The notes beneath the pieces are model-generated. The model worked only from the letters and a program-made list of their open reading frames with translations, did no database searches and was not told where the DNA came from. Shown piece by piece: positions 33,979 through 45,219 of a stretch of DNA of 64,000 nt. Position 1 is the stretch's first letter. Each line of letters opens with the position of its first letter. Source of the stretch: Colletotrichum lupini (Eukaryota > Ascomycota > Sordariomycetes > Glomerellales > Glomerellaceae); NCBI RefSeq assembly GCF_023278565.1, contig NC_064678.1, forward strand, positions 4,092,001-4,156,000. Direction: 5' to 3'. Both the position numbers and the translations under genes were made by a program.

Positions 33979-34896
33979 TCACCTGACGACGATGCCGTGG
34001 CGGCGGGTGGTGGAGGGAGCGTACTCCTCCTCCTCCTCGGACTCGGAGTCGGAGCAGTCGGAGCTGTCGTCGTAGCCGCAGCGTGCGCCGCCGCAGTCGA
34101 TCTTGACGCGGTCGCCCTTGCGGGTGATGCCGTAGCGCTCGCAGGTGCAGGTGCTGACGTCGGAGCCGGGGGTGCTGTAGCCGGAGAGCGAGGAGCTGGG
34201 GCTGGAGCTGTCGGAGCGATAGGAGAGGCTGGAGCCAGTGGAGGAGACGGGGGAGCCGGAGGCGGAGAAGTCGGTGACGATGTCCTCCTCGTCGAAGCCG
34301 GCGGCGCCGAAGCGGGCAGTGAGCTCCTCAATGGTCTCGTCGTCGCAGTAGTCGCTGTTGAGGATGTGCTGAGTGGCGTGGGGCGACATGGGCTTGGGGG
34401 CCTTGATCTGGGAGACGGAGAGGGGGCGTCCCTTGGGGATGTCGCGCGACGAGGAGCGGTGGCGGCTTGACTTGGAGTCCTTGTCCTTGGAGGAGTGGCG
34501 GGAGCTGCGGGACGAGGAGTGGGAAGAGGACTTTGAGGAAGACTTGGAGGAGCTGGTGCTGCTGGACTTGGAGCTGGACTTGCTGGAGGACTTGGAGCCG
34601 GCGGGGACGTCGAGGATGTTCAACTCGCGGCCGGTGGTGGGCTCAACGGTGGAGGCGACGCTGGGGTTGTGGGCAACGTGGTAGCCGTCGATGATGTAGT
34701 AGTACCAGTAGCGGGAGCCGGCGGAGAGAGTGGAGCCGCCAAACTTGAAGGTGCCCTTCCATGAGCCGGACTTGGAGGAAGTCTTGTCCTTGGAGAGAGG
34801 GAGCTGGCCGACGTAGCCGTCCCAGGAGCCGAGCAAGTGGACGGTCTTGACACCGGAGGAAACACGAAGGGAGAAGGAGAGTTGAGTGGACGACAT
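33979..34896 (-). CDS. CBM48/AMPK-type glycogen-binding domain protein with Ser-rich linker
   Basis: A single exon encodes 305 aa. Residues about 4-95 form an early-set carbohydrate-binding domain like that of AMPK-beta: SLRVSSGVKTVHLLGSWDGY, WKGTFKFGG, SRYWYYYIIDGYHVAHNPS and a TTGRELNILDVP ending. Residues about 101-150 are a low-complexity run of Lys-Ser-Ser-Ser units passing into Arg/His/Ser/Lys. A middle segment (QHILNSDYCDDETIEELTARFG) is the likely second conserved element. The tail holds a short Cys motif (STCTCERYGI, DCGGARCGY) and an acidic stretch. It lacks the kinase-interacting C-terminal domain of true AMPK-beta, so it is not the Snf1 beta subunit. A role in glycogen or septum biology is possible but not shown. 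Confidence 0.8.
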   Translation of the reverse strand: MSSTQLSFSLRVSSGVKTVHLLGSWDGYVGQLPLSKDKTSSKSGSWKGTFKFGGSTLSAGSRYWYYYIIDGYHVAHNPSVASTVEPTTGRELNILDVPAGSKSSSKSSSKSSSTSSSKSSSKSSSHSSSRSSRHSSKDKDSKSSRHRSSSRDIPKGRPLSVSQIKAPKPMSPHATQHILNSDYCDDETIEELTARFGAAGFDEEDIVTDFSASGSPVSSTGSSLSYRSDSSSPSSSLSGYSTPGSDVSTCTCERYGITRKGDRVKIDCGGARCGYDDSSDCSDSESEEEEEYAPSTTRRHGIVVR

Positions 34897-37800
34897 TATT
34901 GCGGTATTTGACGTTTAAACGGGTGCTGCGATTAAGTGGTTTTGCTGAATAATGTGCGTTGAGCAAGAAATTCCAGATTTCCGTTACTAGGGGATAAGTT
35001 GACCGGCAACTTTGGTGGTGATGATTTGCAAAAAATTGGGTATTAGTTTGGAGTGTGAATTAAGATAGAGACCGGCTCTATGGAAAGAAGAAAGAACAAA
35101 AAAGGAGGAGGGGAAAAACGAAGAACTGGAATTAGTTGTTTGATTGCTTGCTGAAGAGAGAAAGAGGAAAGGGAATCGAAGAGGATGGGATGCTTCCATT
35201 ATATGGTTTGACGGGCCGTCCTAGGAGGCCCAGGAGAGGCCATGATTGAGGCCAACACCACCACCACATGTCTCCTCCACCTGTCTAGTGTACGCTACCT
35301 CTGTGCTCCCGTTACCTTGTTGGTGGTGGTGGGCTGGGATACCTAGACAGCCACTCGAGATGCGGTGCTACTGGCGCCGGTTCATGGCTGGAGCAACGCA
35401 ACGGGGAACTTGTTGCTCGTCAGCAAAAAGTGTGGACTGTGGAGCGTGCCGTACACAGTAGCGTGCAAAAAATCAAGCGTCAGTCGACTGGACGACCCAA
35501 TGAGAGAAGAGCTAGGGAGGACGAGGCTTGTGGATGGTCGATGCAAGCAACCAATATCACATTGGTGATGAGCTTCGCGGGCAACGTCGAAAGGATCAGC
35601 CGGCCGGGGTTCCCCCTCGTCCAAGAATGGACACCCACACACGGCTGTGTACTGTGGTTGGCTGTGTGCCCTCTCTCCGAGGTGTACTGGCAAATAGGAA
35701 CGAAAGCAGCTTTTCTGTCGATGGGGGGACCATCGTAGCCGTCACCTCTCTCTCGTTGCTCGTTACCTTAGTGGTGCTACCATAAGATGGCCGCCGGGAT
35801 GGGCCATGTCTGCACGCTGGGCGGTTAAGCTGCATGGTGAGGGGAGCCTGGGAGAGGTGAGAGTTGAGAGAGAGGGAGGGGTTCTCTGGGCAGCCGTCAG
35901 CCAAAATAGAAGAGAAAAGTGGGACTAACCGAGACTAAAGCGCGGTACGTCCCCACATTTCCACGTTCTCTCCGATCTTTGCGTGAGATGTGGGGCCGGT
36001 CGTGCATTTCCGCTCGAATTGGGCGTCTAAATCCCTGCCATCATTGGCCAATAGCCCACGCACATCGCTCTTCTGTGCCCGGTCGCTTATCACCCCATCA
36101 CCAACTTTGTTGAAGTGATGTGCTGCAGGTCGAGCCAATCATGACTATGCGCGGGACGATGCAGGTTTGCGAAAGCATCACCACTCACAAGAAGGCTCCC
36201 AGCCCTCCTCAGTAAAATAGTCAAGAGCTGCCGTCTAGCTGCGATTGGCTCATCTTCGTGCCTGTGAGAGATGAGTAGAAAAGCCACATCTCTCAGTTCT
36301 CGCATGGTATTCGCCCGTATGCCTATAGCCGCATCAAGCGGACAGTCAACTGGCATACTGCATCATGCAACGAGTCAATATGCATGCCGTCTGCATGTAA
36401 ATGCGCGAGCTTTTGCTGAGATTGATGTCCTTCCTCATTGGAGTATCCGAATTGTCACTTGACGTCCCGTCCTCTTCCCAGCCGCTCGACCAGGGAAGAA
36501 CCGAAGATCGCGCGAGTCGGAAGAAAGGGAAGAGCAAATATGATGCCAGAAGCCATGTTCCTGGTTCCCTGAGTGCCTGCCTGGGTGATGTGCAGACTGG
36601 TCTGCGTCCTCCGGTTTGCCAGCTGCTTCTCGTACCTGCCTAGACGTCGAACCACGGCAGGCTCTCTCTAGATCTAGCGATGCAGAAAATTCGAGGTCAG
36701 TCTCCGGCAATGTCAAGAGGGTTAAATGCCTTCGTAAGTGTAAGCCGGGACGATGGTAACGCCCAAAGACAATCCCCACAGACTTGGCCCAAAGGGCTGG
36801 AGGAGGTCAAACACTACCGAGATCCGGAGCTGGAAAGGGCGCAGAAAACGGGGCAGCGTACTCTAAAGTGCGTGCTTCCCTCTGCCTTGTCTGCCGTGAC
36901 ACAGACTGGCAGCGTGGGCATTGCCCTGCGCGGTCTGGCCCTGTCAGTCGACATGGCCGATCGTGGTGCGGCCCGCCAAGTACAAACTGCCGTTCTCCGC
37001 CTTCGGTCGACATCCGCTGCGACTGCGTGACCCTTGAGCCACCCACACCTCGAGAAGATGATGGAGGTGAATTGTAGATACGGCATCAGTTTTTCCCCTT
37101 CTCAGTTCTCACCGTCCCTCTTCGGCATAGTATCCAAGGTGCGTCATACGGCTCCATGCGTCTCTAGTCTCGGCGGGTATGTGAGGTCCATCACACTGAT
37201 GGACTATAGTCCCCGTTGAACGGAACGGCAAGCCCGCTCGTGGTATTTCCCTCATCGGATCTAGGATCTGGGATCTGGGCTGTAGAGATGCCTGCCGTGG
37301 TTCTGGAGCGCAACTATGCGAAAGGTCCATCGAGATTGTCACTCCATCAGATTAATCAGAAAGCGAAGAAAGGGCTGTGACAGGTCGCAAGACGGCGCCT
37401 CGTAAGCCGGCTGCGACTCTGGCATATCGGCCTTTTCCTTGATGCCGACAGATGTCTCACAAAGCGACTGCGAGCGTGAAGCGGTCTGACCTCAGAATGG
37501 TGAGATCGATGTCGGCTGACAAGCTGGGCGCTCAAGAGTGTTACGTGTGTTGCAGCATTACAACAGATTTGGTCTTTGGACGTTGTTTCTCAGGCGCTTG
37601 GCCACTGCCCAAGATCTGCAATGGTGTGCTCAAGTCGAGGGTGTGCCGTTTGCCCATGGTCTTTGTTGGTAGCGGGAAGACCTGGCGGGAAACAGCGGGA
37701 TCGCCCGTGAGAGGAACAAGCCATGTGGAGACTGGAAGCGGTGGTATCCACCTACAGTTGGCCTTCATCACGTGAACGGTCACATGATAGCGCGTTCCTC

Positions 37801-38121
37801 GTCAACGATCTTGCGACTATCTACTTTGGCGCGTCGTAACAAAGTCGCGTACGAAAGTTGCTACGTCGCCGGCCTGAGTCAACGATCCAAGGCAGCAGCC
37901 CCTCTTTCATCAACTCGGTCACTAAATCTAGCTAGACGTCCTCAAGGTAAAGCCCTGTTGAAAAGGTCGGATTACCAATCCATCAGCGAGAAGTCTTGCC
38001 GTTGTCATTGATAAACGCCATCGACGATCCAGTCTCCTTCAGTTCTTCAAACACAATCTTTCCCATCTACAGACGTTCAAGATTCATCGGATACTCAAGT
38101 CAGAGTACCCCGGATTTCACT
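34897..38121. other. 3.2 kb spacer
   Basis: The first 300 bases are the probable leader and promoter of the CBM48 gene (minus). From about 35.2 to 37.9 kb I see only frames of about 60-120 codons without domains, splice patterns or codon bias. The last 150 bases are probably the HD gene leader. Confidence 0.5.
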
Positions 38122-38769
38122 ATGGCTCAAACCGCATCACCAACCAAAGAGGAGCTCGTCTCCGAGGTGACAAAATACGTCGAGGCCTACATGGCAAAAT
38201 ACGACGCCTCCCACGACTTCAACCACATCAAGCGCGTCGTCTCCCTCGCCCACCGCATCCACGCGCAATCTCCAGCTACAACCCCGGCCCTAGACAAACA
38301 CACAATCACCCTCTCCGCCCTCCTCCACGACGTCGGCGACCGCAAGTACCTCCAGCCGGGCGAGGACGCATCCACCCTTGTCTCCACCCTCCTCTGCTCC
38401 CTCGGCGCCAGCCCCGACCTCGCCGCCCGCGTACAGACAATCTGCCTCGGCGTCAGCTACTCCAGCGAGATCAAGGATCCGGCGCGCGTACGGGCGCTGA
38501 TTGCAGAGTACCCAGAGCTCGCCGTCGTGCAGGACGCCGACCGCCTCGACGCCATTGGCGCCGTGGGCATCGGGCGCTGCTTCACGTTTGGCGGCGCAAA
38601 GGGCGCGCGCAGCATGGACGACTCCATCGAGCACTTTGAGGAGAAGCTCGTCAGGTTGGAGGGGATGATGAAGACGGATGCTGGGAGGGAGATGGCGCGG
38701 GAGCGGACCCAGAGGCTTCTTACTTTTATGGAGTGGTGGCAGGACGAGGCTGGTCCTGTCAGTGCCTGA
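38122..38769 (+). CDS. HD-domain phosphohydrolase
   Basis: A single exon encodes 215 aa. The metal-binding residues of the HD superfamily are all visible: His 35 in SHDFNHIKRV, the His-Asp pair 69-70 in LSALLHDVGDRKY, and Asp 138 in VVQDADRLDAIGAVGIGR. The spacing and the DRLDAIGAVGI.R block match the YedJ-like branch of small HD hydrolases, which includes fungal cytosolic proteins of unsettled substrate (nucleotide or phosphomonoester hydrolysis). The ATG at 38122 was preferred over an in-frame ATG at 37996, because the extra 42 residues are not conserved-looking and the chosen start precedes the domain by a normal distance. It is convergent with the membrane-protein gene 180 bp away. Confidence 0.87.
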   Translation: MAQTASPTKEELVSEVTKYVEAYMAKYDASHDFNHIKRVVSLAHRIHAQSPATTPALDKHTITLSALLHDVGDRKYLQPGEDASTLVSTLLCSLGASPDLAARVQTICLGVSYSSEIKDPARVRALIAEYPELAVVQDADRLDAIGAVGIGRCFTFGGAKGARSMDDSIEHFEEKLVRLEGMMKTDAGREMARERTQRLLTFMEWWQDEAGPVSA

Positions 38770-38948
38770 AAGGTTCATCTCGAGGAATTTGCACGTATAT
38801 GACTTTCCCTTCGATTCAACTCGATACCCAGCTTCGTCTTTTTGAATATTACGGTCCATGTTTCAACGCGGACTATTACGATTACTCGAATAAGAATACT
38901 ACATCCTTCAAATAAGCTCAACGGACCCGTCCCTCCTTGTCACTCAAC

Positions 38949-39695
38949 TTAATTCCCTTCCTGCAACCCCATACCTCCCCTCCTCCTCTCCTCCTCGACA
39001 AGTCTCATCCGCTTCCGAGCCTGCCTGTACCGCCAAGCCCAGTCCACCGCCCCGATCAGCGGCAACACCAGCACGTCCATAACCCTGATGGAAGTCCGCA
39101 GCGTGAAGTCGTCGTGCACCCGCCGCCGCCCAAACGACGAGCAGAGCGTATTGACCCAAAACAGCGCCACCTCCCTCAGCAACTCGCGCCCTTCAAAGTT
39201 ATAAAGAAACGCGAACCCGCTCCCGTCTTGCCACGGCAGCGTCTGGCCCCTCACCCTCTTCTCCACCACGGCGCTCCAGTCGTCGTCCCGCGCCAACATG
39301 AAGACGGCAACCGCCCCGCGGCGCATGAGCTGCCTGTTGGACCCGTCGCCGCCGTCAAACCAGAGGAGCGTCGCCACGAGGCAAGCCCAGGGTAGCCGAT
39401 CCCGTAAACGGAAATAGTAGAGAAAAGAGGCGTAGATATAGGCGACGCAGCAGGTGCTGACGAGGACAACGGTGACGTCGAGAGGTCCGCCGCCGCCTGT
39501 GGTGGACAACAAGAAGAAGAGGACCATGAGCGGGTAGGTCGCCACGAGGAGACGGAGCTGGTTCGTGACGGAGACCCACCCTTCCCAGGCGACGGCGGCC
39601 AGGACCTCCCAGATGATTGCGGGGAGATCGCCGACGGCGCGGAGGAGCATGACCGATACGTGGGTCCCTCCTTTCGGAGGCCGTTGAAGCCCCAT
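38949..39695 (-). CDS. Membrane protein of unknown function
   Basis: A 248-aa frame without introns. Three or four hydrophobic segments are visible: about 28-42 (IIWEVLAAVAWEGWV), 50-65 (LVATYPLMVLFFLLS), 74-95 (VTVVLVSTCCVAYIYASFLYYF) and 100-112. After these comes a cytosolic-looking part with ARDDDWSAVVEKRVRG and a Phe/Trp segment. A final hydrophobic stretch (VMDVLVLPLIGAVDWAWRY) precedes a strongly basic and acidic tail (RQARKRMRLVEEERRR). I do not recognise the family. Base composition matches the neighbouring genes, and the frame ends convergently with the HD gene. The N-terminus could extend into an upstream exon. Confidence 0.6.
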   Translation of the reverse strand: MGLQRPPKGGTHVSVMLLRAVGDLPAIIWEVLAAVAWEGWVSVTNQLRLLVATYPLMVLFFLLSTTGGGGPLDVTVVLVSTCCVAYIYASFLYYFRLRDRLPWACLVATLLWFDGGDGSNRQLMRRGAVAVFMLARDDDWSAVVEKRVRGQTLPWQDGSGFAFLYNFEGRELLREVALFWVNTLCSSFGRRRVHDDFTLRTSIRVMDVLVLPLIGAVDWAWRYRQARKRMRLVEEERRRGGMGLQEGN

Positions 39696-41475
39696 CGGTG
39701 GTCCGCCCCGTTGTTTCTTTTTTGCTTGTGGAGCGGGGGGAGAGTTGATATCCTTTTTCGTGTGAGGTTTGTTGGGTAGACCGGGGGTTGCGATGCGGAC
39801 TTTTTAGGACCGCGGGCCTTGTGAGTTGATTCGAGATGAAGGTGGTAGTATGAACTTGAGCCTCTCCAACTCCTCTCTTTCTTTTTTTTTTCTGCTCGAG
39901 GGGAGGGGGAGGAAGGGGGGTTACCTTTGGGAAGCTGGCGCGGACTGGAAGGGGAACAGCTCAGCATGAGCGACCCAAGGATTGTGTGTCTTACCTTAGT
40001 TCCCTCCCTTAGCTTCAAATACGGACGGACCCCCCACGCAAACGCACCATAGGGGCGCCACAAAATATGATCCTAATCTCCAGAAATAAGGACCAAAGCG
40101 GATGATAAGGCTGGCTCTGGTACCCGTTTTTTTAATAGTAGAGTGACGTAGACAAAGAGTCAGGATTCTTGAATTTCTCGGTGTGCCAGTGCGGAAGTAC
40201 GCAGGCGTTGCCGAGTTATCCATGGACTTGGAAAGGAGCTTTCACATCTCGTGGTGGAACTTTTTATGACAGCTTTAACGTCATCGTTCTGTAAGACGAT
40301 ACAGAATGCTTGAACTCAGCTCCACGATTTGAAACGCGAATGTAAGCAAGAAAGCGGCGGGGAGCGGATCGGCCGGATGAGGAGGTTTGACATGTACAGT
40401 AGATCCTTGGGACGAGCTAGTCGGTGAGGATTCCAGAGGGCAGAGGCATCCCGCGTTGCTAGGGTTCTCGCCCCCTTTTTTTCATATGTGAGACAACAAT
40501 CTTGGCAACCTTCCAGAAAGATCGTATCACGACTGCATCAGAGCACTAGGTGAGATATGATTGACGCTGACGACGGCAGAGCAACGGCTTACGAAAGCGT
40601 CACCTGGGTTACTAGACAATTGATATCTGAAGAGTCGTCAAGTTGTAGATCAATCGCATTTGGGTGCAAGCTTCCTTGGGATGACTTCCCGTTGACACAC
40701 GACCGAACGAGAAAACAATGTACTGCCAAAAGGTAGCGGCATCTCGGGCGCATTCCCGAGCAAAGTTGCTGGAGCTGATCAAACCATCTCTTGACGCTGA
40801 AAAACCACCGACCTACCTACCCAACAGTACCTGATATGATGATCTCGGATATCAAATACTTGGTGAATAATTTTCTCTTCTGTAGTGCAGTCATCGCCGA
40901 AATCATTTCAGCCTCATGTTCATCTTACAATGTCGCCAAAAGAGAGTAGACATGCTTTACCCCCATAGGACCACGTATGAAAATACCAAAACACTCAAAA
41001 AAGAGTTGAACTGAAGCTGGCAAAAGAGTTCACCCCCTCGGTGCTGAACTGGGGGCTACATCTCTTGGTGCTCATGCTGGGAAATCTAAATTCTGGTGCT
41101 CATGCTGGGATTCGAACTCGGGTACTCTCGTATGCGCTGAGCCTGTCGTCGAGTAGGCTGGTTGGCGATTTTAATTGTTGACCTCAAACCACTCCACCAT
41201 CCAGCCAGTTTGACCTGACCCGTCGACCTAGACGGGCGCCTGCTGGCTGGTGACGAGAATGGAATTGACGGGACTTATATGGGTTTGTTCTCGTGGTGTA
41301 TTCATCTGAATGTTTGTTTATTCACAGGGTGCCAGTGCCACCTTCCTTGACCTGCCAAACTAACTTGCTCAAAATTGCATAAACAGGGTCACCCGTACTT
41401 CCTACCCTCCTTCCCTTCTAAGTTTCCCCTGCCGGAGAAGGAAACAAGCCCCTTGGTATCCCTGAACATATCATC
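39696..41475. other. Spacer holding SINE-like copy B
   Basis: Contains the leader of the membrane-protein gene, a gene-free stretch from about 40.0 to 41.0 kb in which I see nothing, then the inverted SINE-like copy at 41025-41270 and the 3' region of the fasciclin gene. Confidence 0.55.
41025..41270 (-). mobile_element. tRNA-related SINE-like element, copy B (inverted relative to copy A)
   Basis: On the minus strand this copy aligns with 31090-31330 through most of its length. It carries the A-box-like TGGTGGAGTGGTT and the B-box-like GAGTTCGAATCCC, with better A-box agreement than copy A. It differs by a 2-nt indel between the boxes and by an internal direct duplication of about 28 nt (the 17-mer TGGTGCTCATGCTGGGA occurs at 41066-41082 and 41094-41110 on the plus strand). 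A T-rich stretch follows on the element strand. No open frame of interest is present. Confidence 0.6.
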
Positions 41476-42851
41476 TTACACAAGTAGCACACCAGCCGCA
41501 AGAGCAATGACTGCGGCGGCACGAATGTTTTCTGACATGAGGTTCCCGGCATTCGGGGGCGTGGCGGGTGAAGTAGGGGTAGCCGAGCCCGTTCCCGTTG
41601 GTGAGAAAGTCGAGGAGTCCGGCAGGGCATTGGCGGACATAACGCGGTCCAAGATGTGGATGAGTCCGTTGTTGGTCCTGTCAAAAACCATCAGCTTCAT
41701 TGTCTAGGTATTGTTGCTGGTCAGGTAGTGATTATGCATTGTAGTACTCACAGGACGTTGGGGCTGATGACCTTGGCATCGTTGAACCAAATCTCGTTGT
41801 CCTTGATCGTGACACGGACAGTCACGTTGGCCATCGAGGTGAATTCCTGGCCATCCACGAGGAAGTCGCTGTAAGCTGTCTGAGGTAGAGTGTGAAAACT
41901 GTTATTTGGGTCAGTCGAACGAGAGCTAGAGTCTGCATTCGTGGCTTGTGACTCACAGCAACGCGTTCTTGAGGTCTTTGTTTCCGAGAGAACTCTGGGG
42001 GCTGCCTGCCTCCTTGAAAGCAGCGGTGTTGGGTCCCAGGCATGTGATGTTGGCGGTATTGTCGAGTTGTCTCCATAGCTTGATCTTGTCCAATGCATCT
42101 CCGAGAGCCGATAGTGAGCTTGAGAGCTTCTTGATGGTTGTGGAGCATACTGCCGGGGCTTCTAGAACACTGTGAGGTCATCAGCTTGAGTCCCTTGATG
42201 TAGGCGGAGGATATCGACTCACGCATCGACAGCTTGGAAGTATCCGCCATCCCACACCCCATCGATCGATGTGAGCTCGGCAGTCTGACCAAGACCGCCG
42301 CGTAGGCTTGCGGTATGATCATCGGAAGGGGTCCCTTGCCTAACTCTAAATTTGGTGGGATTAATGGTGCTCGGCGACACAAAAAGCACCTGACCCTGTG
42401 CGCCTTCGCCGTATTGGTCGATCATGGCAGGGCCAGGTGTCCGAAGGTTGAAGAGCTCATCTCGAAGTTTGGTGGGAACTGTGATACCCCTGGGCGCGCT
42501 GAAGTTTGCGGCCGTCAACGAAGCATCCAGAGTGTGGTATCGAAAGACGGTCAAAAGCTGGCTCACGGGAAGCTGCGTGATTTCGCTGACGTTGGACTGT
42601 TGAAGAAATTTGGCGAGGGCAACATTGGTCGGCACTAGGAGAGTGACTTTATTCTTCGTCCCAGCGGTTACATTGCTTATGATGCTCGGATAGCTGTTCA
42701 GAATTTCGTTGAACATGGAGAGGTCAGCATGGCTTGTCAGCGCATTGCTGAGACTTTGCTGAGCCTGTCGTGAATGTAGAGACGGATCAACAGCGCAAGC
42801 TAGCGGCGCGAGACTCATGACAGCGACAGCGAGCTCTTGGACGAAGCGCAT
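41476..42851 (-). CDS. Fasciclin (FAS1) domain cell-surface protein, probably GPI-anchored
   Basis: Four exons (42851-42223, 42169-41957, 41898-41752, 41677-41476) give 396 aa. The last acceptor was placed at TTTTTGACAG because only it restores PNVLTNNGLIHILDRVM, the classic end of a FAS1 domain. A signal peptide (MRFVQELAVAVMSLAPLACA) is followed by two FAS1 modules. The first begins ALTSHADLSMFNEIL and contains VTLLVPTNVALAKF and FRYHTLD. The second contains TCLGPNTAAF, ALLFHTL and the final H2-type motif. Several N-glycosylation sequons are present. A Ser/Thr/Pro linker and a hydrophobic end (NIRAAAVIALAAGVLLV) suggest a GPI anchor. Such proteins mediate adhesion and are often surface-expressed in plant-associated fungi; the specific role here is unknown. 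Confidence 0.9.
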
Positions 42852-45219
42852 ACTTGTAGTAGGAACCCGGGGTGAGTGTCTGCTTCAGGACAACATGTAG
42901 CTTGTGAGCTTGGGATATCAGATGGCGAAGAGTGCCATATAAGAAGTCGTCTACTTGTCCTTCAGCCGCACAAGCCAGACGGATGGCTGAGCCTAGCTGA
43001 AGATAGTGTCCCTCCAGCTTCAGCGGCAGTGCAAGTGCGTTGCCTGCATTGTTTCTGCCACAATCCAAGCCCATACCAAACCAGGAAGCTGACTGAGAAG
43101 CTACGGTAGGGCGGCGTCTTACTACATACACCACGATACAGATATTGAGGTGAGATGGTGCTGTAAACAAAGACACTCTGGCTTGGGGTGCGAGTCGCAA
43201 AGACACAGGTCTCAGGACCAGGCCATACTGTATTGACGGGGCCGTTCCCAGCGGCCACTGGCAGGCTCATGCAGCAATTAGCTATCGGGCTCGCATATTG
43301 CACTCTGCTCAGCGATCGAGTCCTGGAATGAAATCAAGTTCGCATTCAAAGTGCTGGATTGTGGCGGAATACCTATGCACGAAGCGGCACTAGAAAACGT
43401 AGGGCTGACGGTTGGCGCGGAGAAGCCGATTCATGCAAGGTGAGAGGCGCGCCACGAACCGTAGAGGTCCTCCGTTGTATGTGTTCTCGTACTGCAAAAC
43501 AAGTTGCCAATTCGAATTCGAATTCAAAAAGAGGTTCAAAAACCGCCTGACTAGTTCAGTTGTCTGCCGTTGAAGGATTTGTCAAAGATGAGGGAGGTGC
43601 GTCGTTGAATAGATCAGCGTCTTTCCTACCACATCTGGGGGCCTTGGCACTGAGATACAGGCAAGACCATGCTTACTACAAGCAAGCTTATTTCACCCCT
43701 GCGGCGTTGCCTGCAGGAACAGAGTTGAACGGTGGTTGCCCCGAGCTTTTTGTGGCAGGCACGTGGTTGAAGGCGCCTTGCGACTGATGACAGCAGTGCC
43801 TCAATCATTCGATATAATGCCAGGGATTGATCCCTTACTCCTTCTTGATCAAGATCCCTCTGCTGCTGCTTCTGCTGTCGTTGGGCCATGAATGTTGGTC
43901 ATGGAACAGGTCAAAGTGCCACTTTCCTTTGAGGCCAACTTGCCATGTCATTTGCGACGGGAGGAACTGGACCGAATAATAGTAGATCAAGTCGTCTAGT
44001 CAATTCCGGCCTACCTAGTTGTGGAGGTAGCAATTACCTTAGGTATGATCAGGTACCTATGTCACGAGTGACTCGACAACAAGAAGGGCAGGAAGGTCCC
44101 TAGACTGGCCAGTGGCAGGAACTCATCCAAAGCATTGAGGTAGTACCTCGCATGGTGGTTCCTAAGCACTTACTACAAGAGTCCCCGCAAAAGAAAGGAC
44201 GGGAAGGTGAAGGTCCAACACCAAAGTACGGATACGGATACCTTGTACCTTGCAATGGACCTACCTAGTCAACGATGATTATGGATGCTGCTTCGCTTGG
44301 CAATAAGGTCCATGTTGATGAGGAGCACCCCAGGCGCCCTCGATAAGGTGTTGCTCCCCTGCCAAAAGGACAGCTTCTGACTCCACACTTACGCCCGAGC
44401 TTTCCCATCAGTTAAAGGTGTGGACAGTGCCATCCTTGCTTCACTAGGCCAATTTCGGCCAGCTGCTCGAGTTGGTCCAACTCGGCGCGAAATCTTCCTC
44501 GACCGTGACTGGACAATTTGCAACATGTGTGTGTGTGTGTACAAGAGCGAACGAGGTGTTTAGCTGTGCCGCAATATCCAATTTCCGCCGGCGTGAGAAA
44601 CCGTCTGTTCTGGCAACATTCCCCTCCGGCAGACCTTGCCGTTAATGGCGCGTTAGTTGCGGTAATGATGGCAAAACGTCAATCTGCATGCCCCAAGGAA
44701 TACAAGGAATACAGAAAGGGTAAGGTCAAACACCAAAGATCCAAACTTTGTATATCCTGTCCATGATACCCTCCCCGTTTGCCCCGGTTCGACACATGCG
44801 CTCTCACGCCTGTTCCTCCCCCCTTGGTGCTTAGGTAGTGTAGCCAAGGTCAGGAACAAATATCCGGTTTGGTAAATGTGGTAGTCACCGCAAGAGGGCA
44901 CTTGCCGTTGGTTGTGACACAGGCAGCAGCCTACTCATTGGACAATGCCTTTGTGTTCTTCTTCCTTTTCTTCTTAATCCCCTTCTCTCAATTCTCTCCC
45001 CGATCCATCTCTTCTTCTCACATCCAACTACAGTGTACACATCATCAAAGCCTTCCATAACTGCCTCCACCACTTACACCAATACACCAGCCTCTTTTGT
45101 TTGCAATTACCACATCCATTGCCGTTACATCTATCCTCTTGAAGAATTCCTTCATCATCCAACTCCTTACTACCACGCCAACTTTGACCGGCTTGTCAAA
45201 ACACACAAACTACACCAAA
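42852..45219. other. Spacer between the fasciclin gene and the cell-surface gene
   Basis: No gene is supportable. GAATTC triplication occurs at about 43512-43529, a GT dinucleotide run at 44526-44540, and a dense group of CCTACCTAG/AGGTACC words at 44005-44270. The final 250 bases are a pyrimidine-rich leader. Confidence 0.5.
44526..44540. repeat. (GT)n microsatellite
   Basis: A short GT dinucleotide run in the spacer upstream of the cell-surface protein gene. Confidence 0.75.

Noticed and set aside
37996..38121. In-frame upstream start of the HD gene
   Set aside because: Adds 42 residues with no family counterpart; the region resembles leader sequence.
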